From Jaminaea rosea (Eukaryota > Basidiomycota > Exobasidiomycetes > Microstromatales): DNA of 64,000 nucleotides. The notes below the pieces were generated by a model. That model did no database searches, was not told where the DNA came from, and saw nothing but the letters and a program-made list of their open reading frames with translations. The DNA lies in the NCBI RefSeq assembly GCF_003144245.1, contig NW_020289989.1, positions 1 through 64,000 of the forward strand, written 5' to 3'. The translations under genes and the position numbers were made by a program. Positions 45,267-54,990 of this stretch are shown piece by piece; positions within the stretch are counted from its first letter, which is position 1; every line of letters starts with the position of its first letter.

Positions 45267-47021
45267 GCGTCAAATACATGGCGCACTGCGGGCGAGAAGC
45301 GTCGAACGTCAGCGCGGCGTTGGCTATTACTTCCTGTCCGCCGCACTCACTCTTCTCGAAATCAATCGTCCCCAGTCCGCTGGCCGGATCCCACCCTGCG
45401 CTCGCCTCGAAGCCCAAGTTTGCATCGTTGCCCGGGCCACACCCGTAAATGCCGCCTTGCGTTACGTCGGTGAAAATTTCGTCGGCGTGACGGTACAGGA
45501 GGGGATTGACCCAGCCTACCGTTCCTTTGCCTGCGCGCTTGCGGGCGGAATTGAGGAGGGCGACCATAGCTGGCCGCGCGAAGGAGTCGTGCGAGGGGTC
45601 AGCAATGGGCAGCTTCATGCTGTGCATCTCGCGCTTGCTCACACGCCACGGTATTGACGCTTGCCGACGTCCCGTCACCCACCGCATCCTTGCCATCCAA
45701 GATGACACGGTGCAACGACCCTTGAGCCGCCACGTCAGGATACCCTCTGCCAGCAGCATTGAAGTTTTCGCGAGGCAAGGCGCTCTTGTTGACGTAGCTG
45801 CTCACCGCCTCACTCTGCCAATCCGGTCTAGGGAAGACGCGCGAAAATCCGCCTCCACCCCAGAATCCCACCTCCTTCTTGTCGGGCACGACTTCCGGGT
45901 CGAAGTGGTAGGTAGCTCCCACGCTGAGGATGTAGGGACAGCCATTCGGGTATGTAGGGATGAATGGTGGGCAGTCTTTGGGCCCCACCGTGGCGCCATT
46001 GACCCCATTATCGCCGCTCGCAGCGACCAACGTCGTGCCTAGCGCAGTAAGGTGCATCGCCGTCTCGCACATGGCCTGCGCTGCCTCCTTTGTCGCTATC
46101 GTCCTCTCCGTCAAGCCGTACGCCATTGCGAATACTGCGGGCCCTTTTTCATCCTCCATCAGGTAGTCGAACGTGGTAGCAAACATGTCCTTGTCATAGT
46201 CGCCGGTCACGTAGAATCGTATAGGCGTAGGCGCCGTCAAGCCCGCGATGAGCTGAGTATCGAGCGCAGATTCGCCGCTCCCGCTGTCCTCGCTATACTT
46301 GCCTCCATTGATCTCGATGGCCGCGGGCTTGAAGTCGTGTATCTCTGGACGGTAGCGCGAGAGGAAGAGGTCGAGGTCTGATTGGCGAAATCCGCGTGTT
46401 GCGGGGGAGCGAGAGACGGCGAGGATGCCTATGCTAGGGTCGTCGGGACGGGTGGAATTGGTGACATTGGCGAAGTTGTAGAGCTGGGAGAGGCATTGAG
46501 GGATACGTTGGTGACGTTGCAGCAGGATGGGGCGATGCGGCGTAGAGGAGGAGCTGCTGCTGCGCGAGCGGTGGGGTGGACAGACGGCTCGATCCTGGCG
46601 TCGTTTTGCTGGAGTACGAGCTTGTGAGCTGACGACGAGGAGAAGAGGACATGTTGCGAGAGATGTGAAGGTAGCGTGTGTGAACCTTTGCGAAACCAGG
46701 AAGTCGGCATTCAGCTCATCTCCTTCGACCTTGCGCGCCGCACCGTCTCACCTCGACGCTCAGCATGTTGCCCCGCTTGTTCCACTTGTATTGCCTCCCC
46801 TCAAGCGTAGCCTCGACAGCATCTCTTACCGTCTTGTCGATGCTCGTGTACTCGGTGAGCTCATCAAGGGTCAGCCAATTGCCGTTGCTCTGCGCAATGT
46901 TCAATACTCGCGCCTCCAGGTCATGATGGCGGTGAGAGTGGAAGTGATGCAGCGTCTGCTCAGCCGCGACGAGGTGGCAGAGGCAGGAAAGGGATGCGAT
47001 CAAGGAAGTGAGGAGAAGCAT
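45263..47021 (-). CDS. Sedolisin (tripeptidyl-peptidase type) with disturbed reading frame
   Basis: Secreted acid serine-carboxyl protease of peptidase family S53. The 5' part codes for a signal peptide (LLLTSLIASLSCLCHLVAA) and propeptide pieces (LTLDELTEYTSIDKTVRDAV, YKWNKRGNMLSVE). The mature domain carries Glu and Asp of the triad in GESALDTQLIAG, Asp in VAASGDNGVNG and Ser in GDGTSAS. It also has the calcium-binding end DVTQGGIYGCGPG and GWDPASGLGTIDF. The 3' exons are 45643 upward, 45351-45569 and 45263-45285; the joint at 45643/45569 rebuilds GTSASVNTVASMVALLN. In the propeptide the frame changes between MLSVE, ELNADF and LPSHLSQHV, and again near 46505 between CNVTN and IPQCLSQLYN, with no credible introns. 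So the gene is either decaying or mis-sequenced. Triad residues themselves are intact. Confidence 0.75.
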
Positions 47022-47343
47022 GGCGAGCTTGATACGAAGTAGGGTGTGTACCTGCTTTGCGAGTTCGAGAACGTCTTTTGGGCGCCATTATGGAGCCGTA
47101 CCCTCGAAGTACCCTCGAAAGAAGAGCGGCCCGCAGATGGCAATGAGGATCGAAAGGAGCTCACGCCGCCCCTTCACGCCGACGCCGCCTCTCCGCTCGC
47201 CGCCTTTCACGGCTGAGATGAACCGCGGGGCTCCACTGAGCGAGAGCCAAAGTCCGTGCACACGCCTCGCCTCGCGCGCGCGAGGTCATTACCAACCACG
47301 CCTGGCTGCCACTTTGTGCTCCTCACTCATCCCCTTCTCCACA

Positions 47344-48683
47344 ATGTCATCGTCGAGCGACAACAGCTCTGCGGTCAAGCGCTGGCCCAATCAACCCAAT
47401 CGTCCCTCTTTGCGCTTCCGCGAACCATTCACAGTCGATGTGGTAGCCCGCCACCTCGCCCGTACCATCCTTCGTCCCGAGCTCGTCTTTGCCTGGCCTG
47501 CCCTCCTCTACTCCTTCGACCGTCGCTATGCTCACCGTCTATTCGCACTTGCCAGAGAGGGACAGTTTCCTCGCCTGCTCTCCCTAGCCACGCTGCGAGG
47601 ACTGCTGCGCGCCTATCCGCTCTTTGCCCTCGCCTGGCTCTTTGGCCTGATTCGCGTCCTCAACGCAGCATTGGAACGATATGCTTCCAACTTGGGCGAG
47701 TGGAAGGCAGACAAGCCCAATTGGAGCAAAGAGGTCGTCGTCGTCACAGGTGGGGCAAGAGGCATAGGCGCAAAGATTGTCGAGCTGCTCAGTCATGAGA
47801 AGCGGGCGCGCGTGGCCGTACTCGACCTGGGCGAGCCAGAGTATGCGCCTGCTCCTCGAGGGGCGCCTGCCATTCACTACTACAAGGTGGGCAGCAGGCG
47901 AGATCAAAGCAATGGAATCCGCGCTGAACACTTCTTCTCCGCCCCTCTCCCCCGCAGGTCGACGTCGCTGATGCCTCTGCGGTGGCTGGCGCGGCCGCCT
48001 CGATCCGCCGCCACTTGGGACCTGTCACAATGCTAGTCAATAATGCCGGCCTCATGTCCTTTCACCGCATCGTCGATACCGACCCTGCCAACGTCACCAA
48101 ACTCTGGCGAGTCAATACCCTCGCCCACTTCGTCACCGTGAAAGAGTTCCTCCCAGACATGATCAAGAAGAACCACGGCCACATAATGGCCCTCACATCT
48201 AGCGCATCGTTTGCGTCCCTCCCTCAGATGTCCGAGTACACTACCAGCAAAACGGCCTCCCTCGCCTTCTTCGAAGTGTTGCGCGGCGAATTGCGATCAC
48301 GCTACCATGCCCCTCGCGTGCGTACCTCCATCTGCTGCCCTACAAAGGTACAAACGACAATGGGCAACAGCATGGAGTCGCACGAGATGCCCTTCTTTCA
48401 CCCTACGCTGCAGCCCATCCAAGTAGCAAGGCGCATGGTAGACGCCCTCGACTCGGGTCTGAGCCATTACATGGTCATGCCTGGTTTGATGAAGATCCTT
48501 CCGCTTCTGCGAGGAATGCCGTATTGGCTGAGGAGCTTCATCGACATTGTGGGAAAGACGGATCACTTGGTGAACGACAGCAGCGCTAAGCGTGCGTACG
48601 ACGATGGGTATGGGAAAGAGTGGGAGGGAAGCGACGCAGAAGACCGAAAGCGTTTCCTCGCCAGTCTCGAGAAGAAGGCATGA
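47344..48683 (+). CDS. Short-chain dehydrogenase, retinol-dehydrogenase/17-beta-HSD-like
   Basis: NAD(P)-dependent oxidoreductase of the classical SDR superfamily. Exons 47344-47886 and 47958-48683 encode 422 residues. An N-terminal ~125 residue region includes hydrophobic helices (AYPLFALAWLFGLIRVLNAA), likely a membrane anchor to the ER or lipid droplets. The Rossmann fold follows: VVVTGGARGIGAKIVELL, VTMLVNNAGLM, then the catalytic Ser in ALTSSASFASLP and YTTSK with Tyr and Lys. The layout resembles DHRS3 and 17-beta-HSD11/13 (SDR16C family), which act on retinoids or sterols; fungal members have diverse lipid substrates. Substrate is not predictable. Confidence 0.88.
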
Positions 48684-49047
48684 ACGTCGGAGGAAGTCGC
48701 CGAGAGACCTGGGTCGAGACAAGGTTCAATCAATATCCCCTGCGCGTCAAGCTCAGATTCTCCCTCCATTCCTCGCTCGCTATTCGCCGATGTCACTCAG
48801 TCTTCACGCTCGGTGTTTTTCGAATCGTAATGCGGATAATTGTATAATGAAGAGCCAAGAGGATGATGATTCGGCCAGCCAAAGCCAAAAGCATCTAAGC
48901 CAAAGGAAGAGATGTGTGTGATAAGCCAAATAGAGGGAATAAGATGAAGCCAAAAGCGAGGAGCGTGCGTAAAGAGACTAGATAGAGAGTAAAGACTGTG
49001 GTGGTGGTTGAGGGAGCAGGGCTCGCTCACTTATTCGCGCGCTTCCT
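48684..49047. other. Short intergenic region with AGCCAAA repeats
   Basis: Space between two convergent genes. AGCCAAA occurs at least five times within about 80 bases (48880-48960). It may belong to the 3' untranslated region of either gene. No gene seen. Confidence 0.5.
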
Positions 49048-50637
49048 TTAGGCGGACATCGACGACATCGAGGCAGAGGGCATCGAAGACGACTGGATCG
49101 ACGAGGGAAGACCGCTGGAGCCGATGGACGAGGGGAGACCGCTGGAGCCCGAGCTGACGGAAGAGGGAAGAGCGGAGCCGCTGGAAACGGGTACGGGAAG
49201 AGCGCTGGCGCTGGCGCTGGCCGTGGGCTGAGCAGAGGCCGTCAGGGTCGGGTGAGGGTGAGGGTGAGGGTGGGGGTGAGGGTGAGGGTGGGGGTGCGGG
49301 TGAGCACGGCGCTGGAGGTTGTTCAGGCCAAAGATGCCACCGTTGACGTCCTTGGCGTCGACGAGGTCGTCGTCGGACGAGTCCCTCTTCTTCTGAATGT
49401 TGTTGAGGCCGAAGATACCGCCGTTCAAGCCCTTGCCGTCGACGAGGTCATCGTCGCTCGAGTCATCGCGGCGCGCCTTCTGCATCCTCTTGATGTTGTT
49501 GAGCGCCAGGATACCGGCGTTGACGTCCTTGGCGTCAGCGAGGTCGTCGTCGGACGAGTCGCGCTTCTTCTGGATGTTGTTGAGGCCGAAGATACCGGCG
49601 TTGACATCCTTGGCGTCGACGAGGTCATCGTCGGAGCTGTCGTCGCGGCGCTGGATGTTGTTGAGGCCGAAGATGCCACCGTTGACGTCCTTTGCGTCGA
49701 CGAGGTCATCGTCGGACGAGTCGCGCTTCTTCTGGATGTTGTTGAGGCCGAAGATGCCACCGTTGACGTCCTTTGCGTCGACCAGGTCGTCGTCGGAGTC
49801 GTCGCGGCGGAGGTTGTTGAGGCCAAAGATGCCACCGTTGACACCCTTTGCGTCAGCGAGGTCGTCGTCAGACGAGTCGCGACGGAGCTTGTTCTTGATG
49901 TTGTTCAAGCCGAAGATGCCGCCGTTGACTCCCTTGGCGTCAGCGAGGTCATCGTCCGAGTCATCACGGCGGAACTTGTTCTTGATGTTGTTGAGCGCAA
50001 AGATACCAGCGTTGGCACCCTTGGCGTCGGCGAGGTCGTCGTCGGAGGTGTCGTCGCGGCGCAGGTTGTTCAGGCCAAAGATGCCGGCGTTGACTCCCTT
50101 GGCGTCGACGAGGTCGTCGTCGCTCGAGTCGTCGCGGCGGTTCTTGATGTTGTTCAGGCCGAAGATGCCTCCGTTGACACCGGCAGCGTCGACGAGGTCG
50201 TCGTTGCTCGAGTCGCGGCGGAGGTTGTTGAGCGCGAAGATGCCGCCGTTGACTCCCTTGGCGTCAGCAAGGTCGTCGTCGCTCGAGTCGTCGCGACGGT
50301 TCTTGATGTTGTTCAGGCCAAAGATGCCCGCGTTGGCACCGGCAGCGTCGACGAGGTCGTCGTTGGAGCTGTCACGACGAGTGGGGAGGTTGTCGGCGGC
50401 GTCGCCGAGGATAGAGGTGGCCTGAGCGACGGCAGAGGAGATGATCGAAGTGGCGTCACCGATGACGCTCTGAATGACCGAGGCCTCGCTGGAGGCAAGA
50501 GACTGAGGCTCGCCAGCAGCGCCCGAGGCGATTTGGGAGGAAGCACCAGGGGAGGAAGCGCTCGGGACGGCCGAGGCAGAGGCGCTGGAGACGGGCACCG
50601 GAACGGCGGAAGCCGAAGCCGAAGCCGAAGGCGCAGG

Positions 50638-50676
<39 letters not shown>

Positions 50677-50745
50677 GGCGGGGGCGGCCGAGACCGAGAT
50701 GGCGGCGAGGACCACGGCGAGGAGGATGGCTTGGTGCTTGAACAT
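49048..50745 (-). CDS. Secreted Kex2-processed repeat precursor with His-Pro tracts
   Basis: Intronless, 565 residues. A signal peptide (residues 1-21, LLAVVLAAISVSAAPA) is followed by seven His-Pro pairs (24-37) and an Ala/Ser/Pro-rich spacer to 122. Thirteen tandem repeats of 25-31 residues follow (125-480). Each starts DSSDDDL or DDSSDDDL, contains an acidic half and a Gly/hydrophobic half (consensus DxxDAKxVNGGIFGLNN), and ends in RR or KR. After repeat 13 comes a second tract of about nine His-Pro pairs and a Ser-rich tail ending MSSMSA. The Arg/Lys-Arg ends are classic Kex2 cleavage sites; Kex1 would then trim the basic ends. Predicted products are about 22-27 residue acidic amphipathic peptides. 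The arrangement matches fungal KEP proteins such as U. maydis Rep1. Repeats contain no Tyr, Trp or Cys, so a crosslinked ustiloxin-type product is unlikely. The peptide family itself is unknown to me. Confidence 0.9.
49249..49302 (+). repeat. GGGTGA hexamer tract, C-terminal His-Pro block
   Basis: About nine hexamers of GGGTGA or variants (GGGTGG, GGGTGC) on the plus strand, coding on the minus strand for His-Pro pairs. It is a direct repeat of the tract at 50635-50676. Runs of GGG spaced by three bases fit the G-quadruplex pattern. Confidence 0.85.
49306..50373 (-). repeat. Thirteen in-frame coding repeats of 75-93 bases
   Basis: Each unit codes for one Kex2-flanked peptide. Unit lengths in residues, N to C: 27, 26, 27, 26, 30, 29, 25, 27, 26, 28, 31, 28, 26. 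Units differ by whole codons only. The first seven share AKGVN or AAG and end in NLRR, NIKNRR or similar; units 8-11 and 13 share AKDVN and mostly end in IQKKR or IQRR. This suggests local duplication of neighbouring units. Confidence 0.92.
50635..50676 (+). repeat. GGGTGA hexamer tract, N-terminal His-Pro block
   Basis: Seven hexamers on the plus strand, coding on the minus strand for seven His-Pro pairs directly after the signal peptide. Same orientation as the tract at 49249-49302, about 1.35 kb apart. Confidence 0.88.
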
Positions 50746-53563
50746 GTTTGCGAGTGTTGGCTTGGTTGGAAGAGGGGAGGGCTTGGCTTGGCTTGGCTTA
50801 AAGAGAGTGGGGAGAGAAAAGGCTGGCTAGGCGCTGTGGAGAGAAGAGAGGCTTGGAGAGATGGTAAAAAAGTTGGAGAGACGGGTGAGCGAGGGGGGTT
50901 CTTGTACCCTTTGCGAGACCTGGATGGCAGAGTGAGCCAAGGTAGATTGTTGTCCCATACAACACGCGGCTTCAAGCCTGTGCGACCGCCATGGGAAGGT
51001 CTTTGTCGTCGTCGTCTTCGCCTCGATGCGAACTCAATGCGCACGCCTCGTCACGATCCCCTCGCTGAGCTGTCGACTTGACGTGAGCGTCGAGCGAGCA
51101 GGAGCGAGCAATGGGGAATGCCGTGGGCATCGATGTGTGTAAGTTTGACGTCTGCCCGCATCTTCGCATCGTCGCGTTGTCGCATTGGATGTTGGTCTGT
51201 GTGCTTTGCCGGGGCATGAGAATGAGGTGCGCGATCGGTGTGCAATCGCTTTCCCAGGGTTGAGCCGTCGTGAGCTACGTTGAGCCAGGTTGAGCCTTGT
51301 TCCGCGACCAGGATCTGCCTATTCCGACGTCGACATTGTTCCCCCGGTATGCTATTCCAGGTACTAGTGATCAAAGCCGCAAGCTGTTCGATCGCTGCGT
51401 CCCTGGGTGTCTGCGCACGGGTCTCGCCTGTCTTGCTTGCTATGAGCTTGACATGCCGTTGCCGTCTGCGCGCTGCCCTCGCCGCTGTCTCGCGTACGGC
51501 GGATAGTCGAGAGTACCGCATTGCCCTATTCGAAGTCGTACGTCAATCAACACCAGATCTCACCGGTCGTCGAGAGGACAAGAAGCTCGACGAGCCTCGC
51601 CAATGTCGTCGTAGCGCGTCGAGTGCGCAGGCGAGGAGGAATTCGGCGACCAACGAGGTGTCGAGACGAGATCGTCGTCCAATGCGACGCGCCGTCTCGA
51701 GCGCGCCCTGCGCAGGGTCAACAGCATCTCTCGCTCGGCCCACATGAGAATCCACCGAACTCTCCCAGTGCGAGGGGCGATGCGGCGATGCGATTCAGTG
51801 GAGGTCGTGGTAGTGAGAAACATCGTGCAGCGTGCGTGCAGCCTCGCACTCTCTTCCCGCCCCGCTTCAGGCTCGTCTCGTCGTCGTCGTCGTCGTCGTC
51901 CGCTTCTGTCGCGTGGCCCCAATTCCTTCCGCCCGGTCACAGGCACACGCTCTTGCCGCGCACGCTCACGCCCACGCCTGGACACTCCTCGCGTCGACGC
52001 TTCCCCGTGCCTCGGTAGCCAATCAATGACCCAAGCGAGGAGGGAGCATCCAAGGGAGGCCAGGCCGCCCGCTGAGCCAGCCCGTTGAGCCAGCCCGTTG
52101 AGCCTGCCCTGATCGCCCCTCGCACACACACAACACACTCCTCGCACGAACCCCTCGCGTCACGGCATCGCTCATCGCACCGCCCTCGAAAGCCGGCTCG
52201 CAGCCCAAGCCAAGAACAAGACGTTGACGATGAACACGACACAATCGCAATGCCAGTGCCGCCTCGCTACCTCGCTACCTCGCCCTCGCGCCCCGTGCTC
52301 GCTCGCCCTGACGACGTCTCACTCATCCCTACGACTGCGAGAGCGAGACGGAATGGCGAGAAGGAATGGACTGAGCGCATCGTTCGTCCGATCAGTCGGT
52401 CCCACTTTTCTTGGCCGTCCTCGCCTGGCCTTGCAACAGCATGCCATGCCGTATGTCTCGCCGTGTCGCGCTGCGCCGCGCAATGTTATTGTTGACTACG
52501 CACGATTGCTGCCTTCTGTCAAGAAAAAAGCATGCCTTTGCGGCCATCGTAGACTCGTAGTCATCGTCGCGCCGTCGCCTCGAAGTCGCCGCTGCTGTTG
52601 GCGTGCTTTCGACGTCGCCTGTAGGCCCCATTTTGAAGCCAAAGTTGCCTTCGCCTGACATTCGGAGAAGCCTCGCCCGCCGTGCCCATCGAAGCCAGTT
52701 AATTGACTCTACGCTGCCCGGGTGGTTGAAACGGGCCCAGCGGGGCTTCTAGCGTACGCTCGGGGCGTTGCTCGAGCAAGCCGTGGTTTCTTGGCCCCCC
52801 GCTCCCCTGGGCGACTTCTCTGCAGGAGCGACCAGCTGTGCATCGATCTAGGGTTCCTCTCCCGCATGCCTGGAGTAGAGTAGAGAGTGGTTTTGCGCCC
52901 GCCTGCCCGCCCGCCTGCCCGCCCGCCTTAGCTTGTACCGCCCCGCTGCTCGCTGCTCGCTGCTCTCCTTGCTCAAGGGCAATTTGCGCACGGTTCTCGT
53001 GTCCTCCCGTCCGTCCGTCCGCCCGCCCGTCGTCTGAAGCTTCTTCGAGGAAACAGAAGTGTTGGTTGGCCGGCCGCGACTTGTTGGTGTTGGCAGACAT
53101 ATTGACACCCTCTTTCGCAACGGCCGGGATCATGGCTTGCTCTCAACAGAAGTGACAGCACTCGTCCGAAGCCACGCCACGCCAAGCCAAGAAGGCCGCC
53201 GCCCTACGCCGTCTTTCCCCCTAGCGCCGCCGCTGAGTGGCGGCGTCGCGGCGTGGTGGTCGGACCCCATCGTCTACTCGCCTCGCCTAATTGACGCCCC
53301 GTCTGCCGCCCACCCGCTCTCCTATTTAGTTGCCAACGCCCCGTGCCTGGACCCCTTCCTTTGTTTCCCTCCATCTCATCTCATCTCGGTCCCCGTCTCC
53401 ATCCCCTTTGCCCCTTCTTCTCCATCTCCTCATCCTCCATCTCCTCTACGCCTCGCCTTTTCATTCTTTCAAGGCAGCGTGCTCACGGCATACACTCTTT
53501 GGCTTGTCCCTCGAATCGTCCTCTCTCTCACCCATCATCATCATCTCTTGCTCTCGCACCACC
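50746..53563. other. Long intergenic region between two secreted-protein genes
   Basis: About 2.8 kb with no convincing gene. Near the left end AAGCC/AAGCCAAGCC repeats lie just upstream of the repeat-precursor start (50770-50800). TTGAGCC recurs at 51225-51300 and GTTGAGCCAGCCC at 52066-52110. Several frames above 100 residues exist on both strands but overlap each other and lack motifs. The length is large compared with the 100-300 base spacing elsewhere, which fits regulated divergent genes. Confidence 0.5.
53322..53329 (+). promoter_or_regulatory. Possible TATA-like element
   Basis: CTATTTAG lies about 235 bases before the start codon of the secreted hydrolase-like gene, followed by a C/T-rich leader with many TCTC and ATC runs. 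Placement is plausible if the leader is about 200 bases. Confidence 0.3.
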
Positions 53564-54990
53564 ATGTCGTCGTCGGCCTCATTCCGCTGGCTCTTCGTAG
53601 CCCTCGTCGCCTTTGTCTACTGCGTCGCTTCGGCCAACGCTGAGAAGGCTGGCTTCATCCAGGTCCGCAGCCCTCATCCCCACCCTCACGCCCAGCCGGG
53701 CTTGATCAGCTCCCTCGTCGAGACTGTAACGGGCAAGCGCCCTGCCCCTGCTCGTCCTCTTGGAGAGCTCCAGAAGTCCACTGTACCTTCATCGGCCCCT
53801 CCTCCGGTCGCATCCTCGATCAAGAAGACGGTAAGTCCGCTCGGGCATACGCAGCAATGACACCACGAGCGCACGCTGACACTCCTCCTCCTCCTCCCCC
53901 ATCCTGGCACCCACAGCAAACCAAGGCCTCGTCGGCGGTTAAGAACCCCAGCAAGCGACCCGTTGGTGCCTTCGCTACCACATACCCTCTCTCGGCCGGT
54001 GACCTCTTCGTCTGGCAGTCTAAGAACCCGCACAACGAGGCCGACACCGAGTCCGCCACCATCATCATCCACGGCGTCGACCGCAATGCCGGCGACTACT
54101 TCACTACGCTCAACACTACCTGGAAGGCGGCTCGCAACCAGAACCTCGCTCGTGCCCCGGCAAAGTCGATGCTCATCGCTCCGCTCTTCTTCGACCAAGT
54201 CTACGACAAGGGACTCTACGACCCGACCACCCTCGCATGGGGAGAGAACAACGCTTGGTGCCTCGGTGAGGGCTCGACCAACCCCTCTGGCTCTGGTCTC
54301 TCGTCCCTCTCGGCTCTCGACGAGCTCGTTGCCCGCTTCTCCAACCGCAAGAACTTCCCCAACATGAAGTACATCACCTTTGTCGGCCACGGTTGCGGTG
54401 GTATGACTCTCCAGCGCTACGCCGCCCTCACCTCGAGCAGCTCCAATGGCGTCCCCATCCGTTACGTCGTTGGCAACCCCTCGTCGATGCTCTACTGGTC
54501 CCGCGACAGGCCCAGCGACTCGTTCAACGCCAACTCGTGCCCTTACTACAACTCCTTCTTCTTTGGCCTCGACGACTTCTACATCCCGTACCCCAAGAAC
54601 AAGAACTCGGCTCAGCTCTTCAAGTCGTACGTTCAGCGCGACGTCCGCTACCTCGTCTCCCTCGACGACAACGGAGGCGGTGACCAGACGTGCGAGGCAA
54701 AGGCCGCTGGTGGTGTTGCCCGCAAGTCGCGCACCTTGGCTTACTGGAAGTACATCAACATCCTCTCGGGCAAGAAGGCCAGCGACTACTCGCAGTTCCC
54801 CGGCTCCTTTACTCGCTTGCAAAAGTCGCAGCAGGGCGGCAACTCCGACAACGAGTTCGTTGACGACGTTAAGGCTAAGGACTTTACCGGCGTCAACTTC
54901 GCTCATCAGCTCGTCCAGCTGTCTGGTGTCGGCCACAACGCACCGGCCGTCCTCACCTCGAGCCAGGGTCGCAAGGCCATCTTCGCCTAA
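53564..54990 (+). CDS. Secreted alpha/beta-hydrolase-fold protein with altered nucleophile elbow
   Basis: Exons 53564-53830 and 53917-54990 encode 446 residues. A signal peptide (FRWLFVALVAFVYCVASANA) is followed by the segment SPHPHPHAQPG and a GKR site, then a Pro/Ser linker. The main domain resembles a family of secreted fungal hydrolase-like proteins: ATIIIHGVDRNAGDYFTTLN, MLIAPLFFDQVYDKG, LAWGENNAWCLGEGS, LDELVARFSNRKNFPNMKYI and TFVGHGCGGMTLQRYAALT. In active relatives the elbow reads G-H-S-x-G-G; here it is G-H-G-C-G-G, so the serine is Gly and the next residue is Cys. The C-terminal GVGHNAPAV keeps a His in the expected place. The protein may be a non-enzymatic relative or use Cys. 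It neighbours the repeat precursor and shares its short His-Pro motif. Function unknown. Confidence 0.8.

Noticed and set aside
49249-50676. Telomeric or subtelomeric repeats (GGGTGA)n
   Set aside because: The unit is not the fungal TTAGGG telomere repeat and both tracts code in frame for His-Pro within one gene.
49048-50745. Ustiloxin or dikaritin-type RiPP precursor
   Set aside because: Core peptides lack the Tyr or Trp needed for the ether crosslink and no DUF3328 (UstY) oxidase gene is nearby.
49252-51081. 609-residue open frame on the plus strand opposite the repeat precursor, plus a second 342-residue frame at 49397-50425
   Set aside because: Both are antisense shadows of the repeat array: the repeated sense codons make periodic open frames. 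They have no signal peptide or domain, and the sense strand has a perfect signal peptide and conserved processing sites.
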